From Streptomyces morookaense (GTDB lineage Bacteria; Actinomycetota; Actinomycetes; Streptomycetales; Streptomycetaceae): a stretch of 60,055 nucleotides of DNA. Made by a program: the position numbers and the translations under genes. The DNA lies in assembly GCF_013030945.1 (NCBI RefSeq), contig NZ_JABBXF010000079.1, forward strand, positions 1 through 60,055, written 5' to 3'. The notes below the pieces were generated by a model. It was given only the letters and a program-made list of their open reading frames with translations. It made no database searches and was not told where the DNA came from. Below, one piece after another: positions 58,494 through 60,055 of this stretch (the first letter of the stretch is position 1; every line of letters begins with the position of its first letter).

Positions 58494-59120
58494 CACCACG
58501 ACGGTCTTCGCCGCCTTGTCGTGGATGCACTGGTGGTACGGCTGGTCCCATGTGCACCACAGCACATTGATCAGCCAGAACAGGAAGCCGCAACAGGGCA
58601 CGATCTCCGGCAGGTTGTAGACCGCCGCACGCGTCCAGCCCGCGCTGCCCGCCGGGACGGCGCCGTTGTCCAGCATCCCGACCCGGATCTTCATCGCCAT
58701 CTTGCCGAGCGTCTGCCCGCGCGAGGTCAGCATCAGCCCCTCGTAGACGAAGTAGACGACGGCGATGAGGATGCCCAGGCCCGAGGTCTTGCCGTTGTCC
58801 TGCGTGGGATCCCAGCCGCGGGTGGCCGCCGAGAAGATCGCGGTGATCGGGACGCCGACGATCAGGCCGTCGATGATGCGGGCGACGAGCCGCTTGAACC
58901 GGTTCGCCAGCGGCGGCATGCCGGCCAGGGGGTCGGCTGCGCCGTATGCGTTGCCGTAGGGGCTGCCGGGGCCGCCGGGCGGCGGCGGACCGCCGGGGCC
59001 GCCGTAGGGCGGGGCACCGCCGTACGGGCCGCCGTGCCGGCCGCCGTACTGATCACCGGGCGGCTCGGACGGCGGCTGCTTCAGGAACGGGTCGTTGTCC
59101 TGCGGCTCCTCGGTGCTCAT
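58479..59120 (-). CDS. RDD-family membrane protein
   Basis: A 213-aa protein. The N-terminal 65 residues are Gly/Pro/Tyr-rich low-complexity. The RDD domain follows (ANRFKRLVARIIDGLIVGVP, with the Arg-x-x-D-D-like start), with the second block GQTLGKMAMKIRVGMLD and the C-terminal NVLWCTWDQPYHQCIHDKAAKTVVV. RDD proteins are small transporters or assembly factors; function here unknown. It is a paralogue of the next gene. Confidence 0.85.
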   Translation of the reverse strand: MSTEEPQDNDPFLKQPPSEPPGDQYGGRHGGPYGGAPPYGGPGGPPPPGGPGSPYGNAYGAADPLAGMPPLANRFKRLVARIIDGLIVGVPITAIFSAATRGWDPTQDNGKTSGLGILIAVVYFVYEGLMLTSRGQTLGKMAMKIRVGMLDNGAVPAGSAGWTRAAVYNLPEIVPCCGFLFWLINVLWCTWDQPYHQCIHDKAAKTVVVSTVQ

Positions 59121-59202
59121 GGCCCGAGTAGAACCCAGGGCACCGCCTCCCGCATCCGCCGCTGTGCCGTTCGGGTTCGGCGGCCGTGCGCGAGTGCGGG
59201 CC

Positions 59203-59247
59203 GTCAGTGGCTGCTCGCGCAGTTCCCACCGGCCCGCAGCCGACGGA
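59203..59247. repeat. Dispersed palindromic intergenic element, copy F (degenerate half)
   Basis: CTGCTCGCGCAGTTCCCACC and the following CCCGCAGCCGACGG are recognisable but the GGGGCGC palindrome is lost. It lies between the two RDD genes. Confidence 0.5.
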
Positions 59248-59252
59248 CCGGC

Positions 59253-60055
59253 TCAACCCTTGGCCGAGGCCACGAACGTGCGCGCCGCCTTGTCGTGCCA
59301 GCACTGCCGCCACGGGCGGTCGAACAGGCACCACAGGACGTTCAGTACACCGATGCCCAGCACGCCCAGCACGGCGTTGACGAGCCAGCGCCGCAGTGCC
59401 GTGCCGAACGAGGCCTTGTCGTGCGACTCGATGTCCAGCACCCGCACCCCGAACAGCTTCTTGCCCAGCGTGCTCCCCCACAGCGCGGTCGGCAGCGCCT
59501 CGTAGAGCACCCCGCCGACGAGGAGGACCGCCAGCACGATGCCGAGGTACATGCCGGTCGTGCCGTCGAGCAGCCAGACCGTCACCGTCTGGCCGGACTG
59601 CCGGGCGCGCTCCACCTTGGCGTCGATGTGGTCGACGGACTTGTCCCACAGCGGCGCCGCGACGGCGCCCACGGCCGTGCCGAGCACGGCCCAGTCGATC
59701 AGCCGCGCGCCCAGGCGGCGGCCGAGCGGGGCCGGCCGGCCCTGGGCCTGCGCGGCCATCGCGAAGAAGTCGTCCGCGGGCGGCGGCTTCCACGGCCCCG
59801 GCTCCCCCGCGGCGAGCTGGTGCACCTGCTGCGCCCAGCCGACCGGGCCCTGCGGCGGGACGGACTGCTGCTGCTCCCGGACCGGCACCGCGGCCGATGA
59901 CGGACGGAGCACGGGCGGCGGGCTCTCCTGACGCCGGGCGGGGACCGCGGCGGGCGGCTCCTGGGTGCGCTGGTCCGGCCGGGCCTGCGGGGCGGCCGTG
60001 ATCTGCGGGGCGGCGGGCGCCGGTTCGGGGCCGCCCGGGAGCGGCGCGGGCGGGC
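59253..60055 (-). CDS. RDD-family membrane protein (partial, cut by window end)
   Basis: At least 267 residues. The frame stays open to the window edge with a Pro/Ala/Gln-rich N-terminal stretch, so the start lies outside. The RDD domain begins at LGRRLGARLIDWAVLGTAVG, continues with GSTLGKKLFGVRVLDIESHD and ends NVLWCLFDRPWRQCWHDKAARTFVA. It is a paralogue of the 213-aa RDD gene downstream and is probably transcribed toward it. A GTG at 59912 is a possible internal start but would remove the low-complexity part that such proteins usually have. Confidence 0.8.
   Translation of the reverse strand, partial: PPAPLPGGPEPAPAAPQITAAPQARPDQRTQEPPAAVPARRQESPPPVLRPSSAAVPVREQQQSVPPQGPVGWAQQVHQLAAGEPGPWKPPPADDFFAMAAQAQGRPAPLGRRLGARLIDWAVLGTAVGAVAAPLWDKSVDHIDAKVERARQSGQTVTVWLLDGTTGMYLGIVLAVLLVGGVLYEALPTALWGSTLGKKLFGVRVLDIESHDKASFGTALRRWLVNAVLGVLGIGVLNVLWCLFDRPWRQCWHDKAARTFVASAKG

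Overview
The window is high-GC DNA from the core chromosome of a Streptomyces-like actinomycete. The evidence is the codon usage, frequent GTG starts, ATGA/GTGA/TGATG gene overlaps, the tip-glucan set (cslA, glxA, GH6 cellulase), DasR-type operators in front of PTS genes, an XRE/DUF397 pair, and a dispersed palindromic repeat typical of Streptomyces intergenic DNA. I see no prophage, transposase, CRISPR array or secondary-metabolite cluster.

Layout. 1-5.2 kb: the 3' end of a tRNA, a terminator, the translationally coupled pair cslA-glxA, and a facing GH6 cellulase. 5.4-7.7 kb: a class F sortase, a small anchored protein and a HAD-IIA phosphatase. 7.7-14.5 kb: a tight minus-strand operon for a C-P compound, probably 2-aminoethylphosphonate (AEP): FAD oxidase, phosphonatase-like hydrolase, ABC ATPase, two permeases and a binding lipoprotein, behind a GntR regulator with a candidate operator. 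14.6-18.2 kb: a secreted protein with an LAXTG-type sorting signal, and a ROK repressor divergent from a Gfo/Idh oxidoreductase plus a UPF0303 protein. 18.2-19.2 kb: a PrmC-like methyltransferase behind an apparent translation-dependent attenuator. 19.2-24 kb: small genes, an XRE/DUF397 pair, a cupredoxin, an APH-like kinase and a choice-of-anchor-A surface protein. 24-31.6 kb: FAH-family enzyme, accessory YidC with DUF6412, a Na+/solute symporter with DUF3311, DUF445, a secreted SGNH hydrolase and a DUF1707 protein. 31.6-34.2 kb: an ABC-2 exporter. 34.4-40.4 kb: class A PBP, a guanidine exporter under a guanidine-III riboswitch, GroES-like and DUF3618 genes, bcp, and a histidine kinase without a response regulator. 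40.6-43.4 kb: two paralogous HNH genes running into an unusual tRNA, then rdgB and rph. 43.5-46.9 kb: N-acetylglucosamine PTS genes with three dre sites. 47-55 kb: MBL hydrolase, the cysM-cysO-mec cysteine route, an amino-acid permease, clpS-DUF2017 and pncB-pncA. 55-60 kb: a conserved hypothetical gene, a secreted M6 metalloprotease, a small membrane protein and two RDD proteins, the last one cut by the window edge.

The most interesting signals are: (i) mutually exclusive RNA pairings plus a short leader ORF in front of the PrmC-like methyltransferase; (ii) a UAG-anticodon tRNA with a short variable loop, whose 5' end contains the stop codon of an HNH gene; (iii) a CysO sulfur carrier ending GGMV beside its JAMM protease; (iv) an AEP pathway that seems to use an oxidase instead of a transaminase; (v) a palindromic element that abuts stop codons. 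Functions come from recognised motifs and neighbourhood; no database search was run.
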